Shown here in pieces: positions 25,113-35,000 of a stretch of DNA of 64,000 nucleotides. Location of the stretch: the NCBI GenBank assembly GCA_965233625.1, contig OZ247499.1, positions 6,820,001 through 6,884,000 on the forward strand, written 5' to 3'. How positions within the stretch are numbered: position 1 is the first letter of the stretch; every line of letters begins with the position of its first letter. Source of the stretch: G965233625 sp965233625 (lineage in GTDB: Bacteria > Planctomycetota > Planctomycetia > Pirellulales > Pirellulaceae). The notes under the pieces were generated by a model. It was not told where the DNA came from. It saw only the letters and a list, made by a program, of their open reading frames with translations, and made no database searches. The translations under genes and the position numbers were made by a program.

Positions 25113-27185
25113 ATGGCGGCGAGATGGCAATTTCTGATCTACACACTATTTGTCGTGGCAGCGATGCACTGCGCGGCGGGTTGCGGCGGCAATAACCGCG
25201 GCACCGTTACGCCCGCAGATGACGACGCGACGGTGACGACGGACGACGACACCACTACTGCGGACGGCGCGTCAGCGGATGGCGACGCCCCGGCGGCGGA
25301 TGGCGGCGAAACCCCTGCTGAGAAGGAAGTGGCTGGACCGCCGTTTGATTTGACTTACGTCAGCGACGATTTCTTCGCTGCGGTTTATATGTCTCCCAAA
25401 GAGCTGTCAAAAAATCCGGCGTTATTTGAGCTCATCAAAACGCAGGCCGCTGGCGAGCTGCTGAAAGATGCACCGTTTGATCTTACGTCGGTCAGCAGCG
25501 CGCTGATACTGTCGGCGCCACGGACGGAGGATTCTCCGCAGGGTGAAGAAATTACGCTGGGCGTGGTGCTGAAGTTTGAAAACCGGATTGATGCGGCTGG
25601 CACCGTCGCGATGATTCAGGAGAAGGGCGAGAAAAAAGAGCTAGGCGATAAGACGTATTACACGCAAGGGCCTGGCGGACTGGCCGCTTATATCAGCGAT
25701 GACTATCTGACCTACGTTCTCAGCCGCGAGCCGCTGCTTAAGAAGATGTTGCAGCCCGGTCAGGCGGAAAGCCCGTTGCTGACCCGCTTGCGTGAAATGC
25801 CCGGTAATAAGCACGACCTGCTGGTTGTCGCCGATAGTGCACCAGTGGGCGGCATCGCCAAACGTGCCGGCGCCAACGCCCCCAGCGAAGTTCAGCCGCA
25901 GCTTGAAGTGGTGCAGGATATTGCCGCGAAGATCAAATTCGCCGTGGTTGCGATGGACCTGTCGAAAGACCCCATCGTTAAGATTCAACTGGATAGTCCC
26001 GACCCGGCCGCTGCTGAAGAGCTTTCGAGCTTAGTGCGGCAGAGCCTGGAACTGGCCCTGGGCATGGCTGGGCTGTTGGGGCCGCAATATCTGGATAGCA
26101 TCGGACTTACGGAGAAGCAATCCAAGGAGATGCTCAAGCTGGCGAAGAATGGTATTCAAGCCATCCAGACAACGCAGAACGAAGCGACACTGAATATAAC
26201 GGTGAAACGCTTCGAGGGCTTTGAAACGATGGGGCAGACCATCGAGCCGCTGCTGGTGCAACTTGAGCAGACCATGCAGAAATCTTTGCAGCGGCAGGCG
26301 ACCCTGGCTGTGGGGCAAGCGATGTTGCGGTACCACGAAGATAAAGGGCATTTCCCGCCGGCAGCCACTTACGATAAAGAAGGTAAACCGCTGTTGAGCT
26401 GGCGCGTGGCGTTGTTGCCTTATCTGCGCCATGAAAAGCTATACGAGCAGTTTCACCTGGATGAGCCTTGGGATAGCGAACACAACATCAAGCTGCTGCC
26501 CCAGATGCCGCTTGCCTACGGCGGCGTAGAACGCCCTGATGGACCGCTGGGCGCCCTGCCCGGCGGCGCGTTGCCATTGCCACTGGCTCCACAGCCACCT
26601 CCACCAGGCGACGATGAGCCCCAGGACGATGACGACGATGAAGGCTTCAAGATTGAACAACCCGGTGATGGTGAAGGCGACGAACCTCCCAGCCCCGGTC
26701 CTGCTGACGAGTCTGCCGATGACGAGTCTTCCGATGAAAAACCCGCTGATGGTAAGCCCGAAGAAAAGCCTGCTGATGGTGATAAGCCGGCTGTGGCGGA
26801 ACGCACTCCAGCGGAAGCGGAACCGGGTGGGCCGGCGAAAGATGTTTCTGAGGGGCTAACGCGGATTGTCGTGTTTGTCGGTAAAGACTCGATCTTTGCG
26901 TGGAAAGAAGGTCTGGCGTCGAAAGATATTCCCGATGGACCGGGCGCGACCATCCTGTTCGTACAGGCGCCTGAAGCGAAAGCGGTGCCGTGGACCAAAC
27001 CGGCTGATCTGCCAACGGGCAAGGATCCGGCGGAAACCATCGGCGACACGGGCGGGAAGAACTTTATGGTTGTTTTCGCCGACGGTCACATGGAAGAGTG
27101 GTCGGTCGAAGATCTGCCGGAACTGAAGTCCGCCGTGATGATCAACGATGGCGGTGAGAAGAAGGAAGATCTGATCATCGAATAA
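25113..27185 (+). CDS. Probable lipoprotein with DUF1559-like domain and acidic linker
   Basis: This 690-aa protein starts with a signal ending in AAGC, a lipobox, so Cys24 is likely lipidated. It is followed by an Asp/Thr-rich spacer. Residues 75-400 are a mixed domain (FDLTYVSDDFFAAVYMSPK). The C-terminal part resembles DUF1559: HFPPAATYDKEGKPLLSWRVALLPYL, then EPWDSEHN and finally VPWTKPADLP and VVFADGHMEEW. Residues about 485-580 form a Pro/Asp/Glu-rich disordered insert inside that domain. The protein probably sits on the periplasmic face. Function unknown. It ends before a strong bidirectional terminator. Confidence 0.85.
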   Translation: MAARWQFLIYTLFVVAAMHCAAGCGGNNRGTVTPADDDATVTTDDDTTTADGASADGDAPAADGGETPAEKEVAGPPFDLTYVSDDFFAAVYMSPKELSKNPALFELIKTQAAGELLKDAPFDLTSVSSALILSAPRTEDSPQGEEITLGVVLKFENRIDAAGTVAMIQEKGEKKELGDKTYYTQGPGGLAAYISDDYLTYVLSREPLLKKMLQPGQAESPLLTRLREMPGNKHDLLVVADSAPVGGIAKRAGANAPSEVQPQLEVVQDIAAKIKFAVVAMDLSKDPIVKIQLDSPDPAAAEELSSLVRQSLELALGMAGLLGPQYLDSIGLTEKQSKEMLKLAKNGIQAIQTTQNEATLNITVKRFEGFETMGQTIEPLLVQLEQTMQKSLQRQATLAVGQAMLRYHEDKGHFPPAATYDKEGKPLLSWRVALLPYLRHEKLYEQFHLDEPWDSEHNIKLLPQMPLAYGGVERPDGPLGALPGGALPLPLAPQPPPPGDDEPQDDDDDEGFKIEQPGDGEGDEPPSPGPADESADDESSDEKPADGKPEEKPADGDKPAVAERTPAEAEPGGPAKDVSEGLTRIVVFVGKDSIFAWKEGLASKDIPDGPGATILFVQAPEAKAVPWTKPADLPTGKDPAETIGDTGGKNFMVVFADGHMEEWSVEDLPELKSAVMINDGGEKKEDLIIE

Positions 27186-27214
27186 CATCGCTGTTTATTC
27201 GATCCTCAAAAAAC

Positions 27215-27249
27215 AAACGCCCGCTTCCCTGTCCGGAAAGCGGGCGTTT
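27215..27249. terminator. Bidirectional intrinsic terminator
   Basis: Perfect 12-bp stem AAACGCCCGCTT (27215-27226) and AAGCGGGCGTTT (27238-27249) with an 11-base loop. A runs on the left and T runs on the right suit termination of both convergent genes. Confidence 0.85.
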
Positions 27250-27299
27250 CTCATTTGAGGTAAATGTCACTGCATGTGACATCTATCCTTTGATTGCTG

Positions 27300-27608
27300 C
27301 TACCAGCCGATGTTTACAGAAACACCGCCACGGTATCCGCCGTAGTAGGGATAGCCGCCGTAATACCGCGGACCACCGTAGTAGTAGCGGGGCACGCTGT
27401 AATAGCGCGGACGGTAGTTGTAATGGTAAACGGGCGCGTGGTGATAACGCACAGGGGCGTGGTAGGTCACCGGCGCCACATAGTAGGCCGGGCGGCTGAC
27501 CCTTACATAGCTGCGGTAGGGCCGGTAGAAGTGGCCTGCGGATGCGACCGCAGGAACAGCAACAAGGCAACACACAGCCAGGGCGCACGAAAGTAACAGG
27601 GACTTCAT
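27300..27608 (-). CDS. Small secreted Tyr/Arg/Gly-rich protein
   Basis: This 102-aa protein has a signal peptide (LLLSCALAVCCLVAVPAVASA-GH) and then a low-complexity mature part with YRP, YHAP, RYYGG and GGYRGG repeats, 30% aromatic by eye. Such small proteins are frequent in planctomycetes and are exported; role unknown. It is a single gene, convergent with the DUF1559-like gene across the terminator. Confidence 0.8.
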   Translation of the reverse strand: MKSLLLSCALAVCCLVAVPAVASAGHFYRPYRSYVRVSRPAYYVAPVTYHAPVRYHHAPVYHYNYRPRYYSVPRYYYGGPRYYGGYPYYGGYRGGVSVNIGW

Positions 27609-27753
27609 CGTTAAACTCCGGGAAGCTGGCCGCAGAGAACTCCTTCATTAATGCTACGCAAACCCCCGCCAGGAAGTCTTCGCGGCATGTTAGTGGGAAC
27701 CCTTTTATTATTAGGCTGCCGCAGCGGAAAACAAGACCTTACTGAAAACTGCA

Positions 27754-28599
27754 TCAGCCCGCGGCGATTTCCAGCCGCGGGGATTCTGCCGTAATCAGGT
27801 TTGCTGAAATAGCTTTGTCCCGTAACGCGGAGAACGCGGCGGCGCCTGTTTCGCCCAGGTTTATGGTCCAGTCATTCACGTACAGGTCCACGTGGGCGTA
27901 GAGCACTTCCGATGTGAATTCCTGGGCGTAACGCTGCATGGTGAGTAATGTTTCTTCGCGGTGGGCCAGCCCGTATTCCAGAGAATCGCGGACCACGGCC
28001 TGCACCGTGGCGATGGTTTCCGCCCCCAGTTGTTTCCGCGCGACGATGCCGCCCAGCGGCAAGGGGCACTGCGTTTCTGTTTCCCATCGTTGTCCGAGAT
28101 CTTCGACAAGCGATAGGTTTTCTTCCTGCCACGTAAATCTTCCCTCGTGAATGCAGACGCCGAAGTCTGCGTCCCCGCTTCGCAGCGCGGGCATGATCTC
28201 TGAAAACACGACGTGTTTTATTTCGCCTGCCGTAGGATGAAATAACTGGTACAGCATGGCCGCGGTGGTGTGCTTGCCGGGGCAAAGCACCACCGGCGGT
28301 TGACGGCCGCAGTTCTCTGGCGTTTCGTCAGGACGTGCAGCCAGCAGCAAGGGGCCAACGCCAAAGCCCAGTGCGGAACCCGACGGCAGCACGACCACCG
28401 AGTCGGCCATCCGCAACGCGGCGTGAAAGCTGGCTTTGGCAACGTCGAAATCACCGCCGGCCAGGCGGGTGTTGAGTTGCTCTACATCCAGCAGTTCAAT
28501 CTGAAACTGCAAGCCGCGGAAGTCCACCTTGCCGTTCAGGATGGCGTGAAAGGCGAAGGTGTCGTTGGGGCAGGTTGAAATGCCAAGGTTAATGCGCAT
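27754..28599 (-). CDS. mqnD: 1,4-dihydroxy-6-naphthoate synthase (MqnD), futalosine pathway
   Basis: This 281-aa protein matches MqnD, which converts cyclic dehypoxanthine futalosine to 1,4-dihydroxy-6-naphthoate in menaquinone synthesis. It begins ISTCPNDTFAFHAIL, the usual start, and has KASFHAAL, GFGVGPLL and PLPLGGIVARK. It is a periplasmic-binding-protein-like fold without signal. The ATG at 28599 was chosen over an upstream 28620 start because the conserved part begins there. It overlaps the mqnB gene by 11 bases. Confidence 0.92.
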   Translation of the reverse strand: MRINLGISTCPNDTFAFHAILNGKVDFRGLQFQIELLDVEQLNTRLAGGDFDVAKASFHAALRMADSVVVLPSGSALGFGVGPLLLAARPDETPENCGRQPPVVLCPGKHTTAAMLYQLFHPTAGEIKHVVFSEIMPALRSGDADFGVCIHEGRFTWQEENLSLVEDLGQRWETETQCPLPLGGIVARKQLGAETIATVQAVVRDSLEYGLAHREETLLTMQRYAQEFTSEVLYAHVDLYVNDWTINLGETGAAAFSALRDKAISANLITAESPRLEIAAG

Positions 28600-29227
28600 G
28601 ATGCTCCAGGATGATGTCAATCTGGGCGGCTACGGCGGCAAGTGCTTCGTCGATCCGCCAGTTCTTCTTATCGCGATCACCGGCCACGTTAGAGGCGCCG
28701 CGGATAATGACCAGCGGCGTGCCAGCCATCGAACAAGCCAGCGCTACACCGGCGCCCTCCATGTCTTCGGCGACTGCCTGCGGATATCGCGCCAGTGTAT
28801 CCTGAACGCACGCGTCGCCGGCCGATGCGGCCAGCTTCGTGACCAGAGCGCCAGCGCTGCGGGCCGCGGCTGGGGTGGTTAAGGGAAGTTCGTCAAAGAC
28901 TGGCTTGCCGCCGTCAGGCGTCCATTGAGGAAAGCCCATCTCACGTGCGGAAATGAAGGCGGCTGCACTGCCGGCGCCAAGACCATCCAGCAGCACGCGG
29001 TCAAAGCATGCCGCGGAACCAGGCGGGAATTTTGCTTGATCGTAAGTTCCTGCAATTCCCGACAGCAGCACCAGAGTGGGCTGCTGACGTTCTATCAGAA
29101 AGGCCGTACGGGCCGCTGCCGCGATGGGGCCAAACCCGCATAATTCGAATGCAGCAGGTTGCCGTGTCAGAAGACTGGCAACCCGCTTCTGTTCGAGCCG
29201 GGTGGGGGCAAGCAGCAGTAACGACAT
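28589..29227 (-). CDS. mqnB: Futalosine hydrolase (MqnB)
   Basis: This 212-aa protein is an MTAN/nucleosidase fold enzyme that removes hypoxanthine from futalosine. It has LLSGIAGTY, the catalytic AVAEDMEGAGVALACSMAGTPLVIIRGASN block and the following SNVAGDRD with the acid residue. It is directly upstream of mqnD, in the same operon. MqnA, MqnC and MqnE are not in this window, so the pathway must be completed elsewhere. Confidence 0.92.
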   Translation of the reverse strand: MSLLLLAPTRLEQKRVASLLTRQPAAFELCGFGPIAAAARTAFLIERQQPTLVLLSGIAGTYDQAKFPPGSAACFDRVLLDGLGAGSAAAFISAREMGFPQWTPDGGKPVFDELPLTTPAAARSAGALVTKLAASAGDACVQDTLARYPQAVAEDMEGAGVALACSMAGTPLVIIRGASNVAGDRDKKNWRIDEALAAVAAQIDIILEHHAH

Positions 29228-29243
29228 GCGGAAAATTCGCGGG

Positions 29244-31214
29244 TTACGCGTCTTCAGCCGGCGCCTTTTCAGCCGCTGGCTTCTCTTCTTCCGGGGCGGC
29301 TTCTTCTCCGTCTTTGTCGCCTGCCGCTTTTTCCTTCACAGCCTCTTCCTTAACGGCTTCTTCTTTGACCGCTTCCTTCACGGCTTCCTCAGCGTCAGGC
29401 TCTTCTTTAACTGCGGGCTTTTCACCGCCGTCTTCGTTGCCATCCATTTTAACGCCGAGTGCTTCCAGGGCGGCTTTAGCTGCGGCGGCGACTTCTTCTT
29501 CTTCGTCACTTGCGGCTTTCTTCAAAGCCGGTACTGCCGGTTTTGCGGCGGCAGGCTTGATCTGCGCCAGGGCGGCAGCAGCTTCGATACGGACGTACTT
29601 CTGTCCGTTTTCGAGCGCCTCAGCCAGCATGGGGACGGCGACCTCAGCAAGTTTTTCGTTGCCGGGCTGAATCTTAAGCAACGCCCAGGCAGCCAGCTCA
29701 CGGTTTTCTTTGTCGCCCAGCAGGGCCAGAAGATCGTTGACGGCAGGCTTGGCGGCGGGACCGGCTTTGCCCAAGGCATAGATGGCGCTCTTGAGAGTTT
29801 TTTCATCTTTGCTGCTCAGCGACTTCTGAAGCACTGGTACCGCGGCATCTGGTACGCCAATACGGCCCAGGGCGAACTGCGCGGTAGAGCGGAGGTAATC
29901 TGTGTCGTCCGCTGGTTTTTCCTCGTTGAGCTGCTCCAGCAGTGCGACGACGTCCGGGGCTGCTTCCGAAGCATCAGTGCCAATGCGGAACAGCAGCGCG
30001 ACGGCGTAAGTACGCAGTGCGGGAATTTTCAGCCCACGGCGGACACGTGGCACCACGTCGGCGCCGCGCGAAGCCAGTGCATTTAACGCCAGTTCAACCA
30101 CGTCGTCGTCAGCGTCCTGCAAAGCCTGAATGAAGGCCGGGGCGGCTACGTCGGCAGGCGGATCAATGTCCACCAGCCCACGCGCGGCTAGAAGCCGCGT
30201 TGCTTTGGATTCGTCCTTCAGTCCATTGACAATCACAACGGTCGCCAGGGCGGCGATACGCTTGTTCTTCGGATTCAGCTTGACCAGCGCCCAGGCGCTG
30301 ACGATCTTCTGAAAGCCGCTGCCGCTGCGTGCTGCCGCCTTGATCGCGCTGTTGCCCGATGGATCGCCGATCTTCGCCAGGGCGAAGGTTGCGGCGTATT
30401 TCACGGACTCGTGCTTATCACTTTCGAGCGTTTTGATAATCTGCGGAACCGCGGATTTTGCAGCGGGCCCGATGGCTCCCAGCGCCATCAACGCCTGAGA
30501 GCGGACCTCTGGATCTTCGTTTTCAAGTACGCCGGCAAGTGCACCGGTGGCATCCGCCGCATCGGGACCGATTTCAGCCAGAACCACCGTCGCCCAGAAG
30601 GCGCCTTTCTCTTTCTTCAGCACTTCCGTCATCAGCGGAACGACTTCCTTGCCCAGCGAAGCGAGGCTCCGCATGGTAGGCATGACGAGTTCCGGGTCTG
30701 AATTTTCAATCGCCTTCATGAACAGTGGAATCGCCTTTTCTTTTCCCGGCTTGATCTTTGCCAGGGCGCGGAAAATGGCGCGACGCACTAGCGGGTCTTT
30801 GTCAAAGGCGTGTTTGATGAGATCGTCGGTCAGCGGTTTGGCTGCGTCGCCCATCTCACCTGCTGCGTAGGCGGCGTAGGCGGCAAGCTGGAAGTTGTCG
30901 CTGCCGAGGGCTTTTTGTAGCTGAGGAATCGCGGCCTTTGCATCGGGGCCAATCGCCCCAATGGTGCGTGCAGCCATCCAGGCGACATCCTGCTCCTGGG
31001 AGTCGAGGAGCTTGGCCAGTTCTGGCGTAGCATCTTTGGCGCCTGCGCCGGCACGGGAGAGAACGAGCATTGCCGTGATGACTGTTTCACGGTCTTTGCT
31101 GGAAAGGTCTTTGGTTGCCTGAGCAACCGGGTCATCAGCGGCAGGTTGAGCCAGCGCCGCGACGCTTAGGAAAAGGACTGCGAGCATCGCAGTGGAAATA
31201 CGAGTGAGTGACAT
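29244..31214 (-). CDS. Secreted HEAT-repeat protein with acidic Lys/Glu/Ala tail
   Basis: This 656-aa protein has a signal peptide (TAMLAVLFLSVAALA-QPA). Residues about 40-585 are HEAT-like repeats of 35-38 residues, with frequent AIxALGKAGPAAKPAV and GPDAADATGAL units. The last 65 residues are charged and repeat AVKEE several times (29250-29440), ending in KAPAEDA. HEAT solenoids bind proteins; the partner is unknown. It is probably extracytoplasmic. The next gene upstream (31310) runs the same way. Confidence 0.88.
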   Translation of the reverse strand: MSLTRISTAMLAVLFLSVAALAQPAADDPVAQATKDLSSKDRETVITAMLVLSRAGAGAKDATPELAKLLDSQEQDVAWMAARTIGAIGPDAKAAIPQLQKALGSDNFQLAAYAAYAAGEMGDAAKPLTDDLIKHAFDKDPLVRRAIFRALAKIKPGKEKAIPLFMKAIENSDPELVMPTMRSLASLGKEVVPLMTEVLKKEKGAFWATVVLAEIGPDAADATGALAGVLENEDPEVRSQALMALGAIGPAAKSAVPQIIKTLESDKHESVKYAATFALAKIGDPSGNSAIKAAARSGSGFQKIVSAWALVKLNPKNKRIAALATVVIVNGLKDESKATRLLAARGLVDIDPPADVAAPAFIQALQDADDDVVELALNALASRGADVVPRVRRGLKIPALRTYAVALLFRIGTDASEAAPDVVALLEQLNEEKPADDTDYLRSTAQFALGRIGVPDAAVPVLQKSLSSKDEKTLKSAIYALGKAGPAAKPAVNDLLALLGDKENRELAAWALLKIQPGNEKLAEVAVPMLAEALENGQKYVRIEAAAALAQIKPAAAKPAVPALKKAASDEEEEVAAAAKAALEALGVKMDGNEDGGEKPAVKEEPDAEEAVKEAVKEEAVKEEAVKEKAAGDKDGEEAAPEEEKPAAEKAPAEDA

Positions 31215-31309
31215 AGTTGTGTCAATCTCCTGAAACTCTGGAATATTGGAAGGGAAGCGGTTTCGCTTCCTTGATTGAACTGGCGAACGGGTTGAATAAC
31301 GAAGTGTGC

Positions 31310-31957
31310 TTACTGGCCTGCGGCTGCGGAAAGACCTGATAGGAAGTTCTTTGCCTCGATATAGGCCTGGGGCGGATAGATCTTGATGTTCTTCTTCAGT
31401 TCTTCAGCCAGGTCGCCCGTTACCGCACTGACCGAAGCCTGCTGGCGGTAAGTCAGGTCGCCCTGCTGACGCGCTTTGTAGGCGAACATTTCGTCAAGCG
31501 TCTGCGTGTACTTGGCGTACTCTGGCTCACGGAGCGCTTTGGGCCATTCGATTTTGCCGGTCAGCGGATCTACGTCGGCAGCCGAAAGCTGATCGGGCTT
31601 GCGGGCGGCAGCGTAACGCAGAAGTTCTTCCTGGGTAGGCTTCGGGCCGTTTTCCGCATCGCGGTACTGGCGGTTCAGGCGGCGCATCTCGAAGTAGGTC
31701 TGCGTGCTCTTGATGCGGTTATCCAGCGCCTTAGAACGCGCATCTTCATAGTTTTTAGCGGCTTCCGAGTTCTGCAGGTTGGCGTAGCCCGAAGAGCGGA
31801 TGATGTCCGCCATGCCGCGTTGTACGCCTTCCTCCAGGGTGGATGAGTGCCCACCGTACCCGTAGGCTGGGCCGAAGGGGAAATCCTGCGCGCTGGCCAC
31901 GCTGGCCGATGCGATTGGGATAAGTAACGCAATTCCAAATGCAGTGAAGCGGTTCAT
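31310..31957 (-). CDS. Secreted hypothetical protein
   Basis: This 215-aa protein has a signal peptide (FGIALLIPIASASVASA-QDF). The mature part is helical and polar, with IRSSGYANLQNSEAAKNYEDARSKALDN and several Tyr/Gln-rich helices; it looks like a coiled or helical exported protein. There are no Cys pairs or membrane segments. I do not recognise the family. It lies between the HEAT protein and the 1939-aa protein, all on the same strand, so co-transcription is possible. Confidence 0.75.
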   Translation of the reverse strand: MNRFTAFGIALLIPIASASVASAQDFPFGPAYGYGGHSSTLEEGVQRGMADIIRSSGYANLQNSEAAKNYEDARSKALDNRIKSTQTYFEMRRLNRQYRDAENGPKPTQEELLRYAAARKPDQLSAADVDPLTGKIEWPKALREPEYAKYTQTLDEMFAYKARQQGDLTYRQQASVSAVTGDLAEELKKNIKIYPPQAYIEAKNFLSGLSAAAGQ

Positions 31958-32041
31958 TTTTCTTTCATTCCAGTTGATAGTTGTGCAAACCAGAAGCGGA
32001 GGTACGGCGTCCAGAAGCCTTTTCAGCAGGGCCCCGGAGCT

Positions 32042-35000
32042 TTACTTGGCCTCTTTCTGCTTGAAGGTGTAAGTGTGTGTTGTGCGCCGGCTGCGAACGG
32101 TGAAGGTCTGCTTAGCAAGGTCGGCGTCAAACGCGAAAACATTGTTAGAGCTTGTTGAGTTGTAGTCGTGCAGCAGTTTGCCATTGCGACGGTCGATCAT
32201 CAACAGATTATAGTTCGTCCGCCATGAAGTATTTACTTGCTGCCTGAGCATCGCCAGACAGGTCAGAACGGGGGCGTCGACCGGGATGGTGGGGCGGATC
32301 GTCTGCGACTTCAGTTTCTGGAGCCAAAGCAGTTCCCCGCTGTCTGCGGCTATTTCCGCCACATAGCCATTCGCCCGGATGGAACCCATGATACTGCTCC
32401 GCAGTACGAAGGGGTTGCCGGGGTTGGGCAGCTGCAATTCGGAAGAGTTCACCAGAATCATGTAGCCGTTGACCGTTGGCCAGACCAGCAGACCGTCAAA
32501 CCCTTCCTGCTTAGGCAATTCGCCGGATAGCTTCAGCTCGCCGGTGGAGCCGTCGATAATTTCGAACTTGCCGTCGCGCTGTTTGATGGCGATCTCTGTG
32601 GCTGAAAGTGCATACGCGTACGAACCGGCTTCGTACTCACGTTTCCAGAGCGTTTTCTCTGGTTCGCCCAGACGGGTGTACGTGATGACGGCGCCATCTT
32701 CGGTCGATGTCCAGTTGCTGACATGAGAGCCGTTAATCGATAGCCGCTGTTCTCGCGGCGTTACTTCCACGCCATCAAGCTGCCGGCCGTCGATCGAATG
32801 GAAGGCGGTGGCGATGGTGGCGCCGCGGGGACATGCGTAGACCTGTTCCTCATCGGCAAAGATGTCGCAGAATTCTGCGCTGAGTTCCGTGCTCCAGAAC
32901 TTTTTACCTGTCAGAATATCGACGCCCCATAGTTCGTTCTGATGCTGGAACACGGCAGTGTCTGCGGTGTAGGCCAGCGGTGTGAACTGGGATGCGATGG
33001 GCTTCTCGTAGTTCCGCACCGTACGCATCCAGGCAGGCGGCGTGGAAGTGATGCCCGGATACACCTGTACGGTGGAAATCGTTTTGTGCGTCCACAGAAG
33101 TTTGGGCGTTGCCGCCATCAGATCAACCGCGCACGCCCGGTCGCCGATCCACAGCAGCAGGATATGACCAGAGAGATGCCCCTGGGCGTAGCTGTAAACG
33201 GCGCTGTTGTAACGCCAGCCAGAATACGCAGTGCCCAGCGTGACGCTTCCTCGCAGATTTCCGGTTGCATTGAAAACGCTGAGCTTGCCGCCAGAACTGT
33301 CAATCTCCAGTTGCACATCCGGCTCGTGAATATCACCGCGGCGGACGATATGGATCGGATACATGTAGCTTAGGCTGGTGGTCTTTGTTTCGTGCTTGCT
33401 ATCCACCCTGCCCTGCTCCCACATCGAGGTGTTTTCGATGCGGCGGCGGACTTCTGGATTGCTAACGGTCGAAGCAAGGCGGTCGCCCGTTTTTCCGTCG
33501 AGACAGATCTCACCGGGCCAGTGCTTGGCCATGTAGCGATAGTAACGGGCGGACGCTTGCACGCGACCTACCGAGTCCAGCAGCGCCGCCAGCCGGGCGT
33601 AAGCTTCGCGTTGAGCAGCGCCTTCGCTGTGGCGGGCGATTCGCACCAGGAGCTGTTCCGCTTCCAGATGTTTCTTGCCCTCTATCAGCTTGACCGCCTG
33701 TTGAAGCTGGAATGCATTGGAAGCCAGCAGACTGCTCGCTTCCAGCAGGCTGGTGTTGTTGTGCGTGGCGGCAAGTTCTTCAATCTTCGACCGCATCGCT
33801 TCCTGAGAGGCAGCTGGTGCACGTTGAATCAGATCGCGCAGCTGGGCGGTCATCCAGCGATCGCTGCGCGCCTGCTGTAACGAAGCTACGTGGTCCAGCG
33901 AAGGCTCTGATTTGTCGTGCACAAGCACCTTCAGGAATGTTTCAAACGCTTTCTCGCTCTGCCCGGCAACGGCGTAAGCTTCCGCCAGATTCCGGTGGTA
34001 TTCCAGACCGGCGGGCGACGTGATGGCAGGCGCCTTAATTTCGTCCGCCAGTGCCGAGAACCACTCGAAGTCGCTGCGGATACCGTCGATGAATGCTTCG
34101 CCCAGAAGGTCGCTTGCGCGGGCCGACTGCGGCGTATCAATCAGTTGTTTCAGATGGCCGACGGCGCCGCGGAGTTCACCGCGTGAGAGCATCAGTTCGG
34201 CAAGCTTTAAGCGTGCTTCGTGATCTTCTTTGTTGGCGGCCAGCCGGTCGCTGATTTCCTGGATAACGCCATCCAGCGTTTCAAAGCGGTTAACTTCGCC
34301 GCCCGATTGCGAAATGACCACGCCGTTTGCGGCAACCAGGTTACCGGGCGTAATCGGCTTACGGCTGCGGGTGCGTGAAGTGAACAGACCGGTCTTCACA
34401 TCAAAACCGGCAACTTCGCCCGTGCTCAAGGGCACAAAGCAGGTTGAACCACTGATATAGCCGCGGCCCGATGGCGTGGCGCCGCCGGGCAGTTGACTTG
34501 TGGTCGCGGGCCAGACGGGTGTGCCGTCGTTGAGTTTCAGCCCCCAGATGCCGGCACGTCCGACGACGATGACATTCTCGTCCACAACCCCGGCGATGTA
34601 GATGCCGTCGCGGCGACCCGCTGTCCACATCACCGTGCCATCGCGAAGATCTACGCAGTACATCTTCTCCGAGCCGGCGGGCGTCAGCAGAGCGCGGCCG
34701 TTGGAGATGGTGACGCTGTTGTCGGACCAGCGATGCCGGTCGCGGTTCTTCATCTTCTCGTTCAGCTGCTGCTGCCAGAAGTTACCCATCCGGGGATTGA
34801 AGTTTTCGACCTCTTCTTCTGTCTGGAACGTCCACAGCACCGAGCGTGTTGTGAGGTCAACCGCCACAAAGTCTTTCGCGGAAACGGGGCAGACCATCAC
34901 ACCATCGCCTGCCGATGGCGAAGCGCCGCTACGGCGCGCCGGATCTTCCATCGCCCACGGCGGGAAGTACACTAGCAGGTAGAACGGGATCTGCGGCTTG

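Noticed and set aside
29124..30086. 320-codon frame on the + strand
   Set aside because: Antisense to the HEAT-repeat gene; Phe-rich sequence reflects the complementary Lys/Glu codons.
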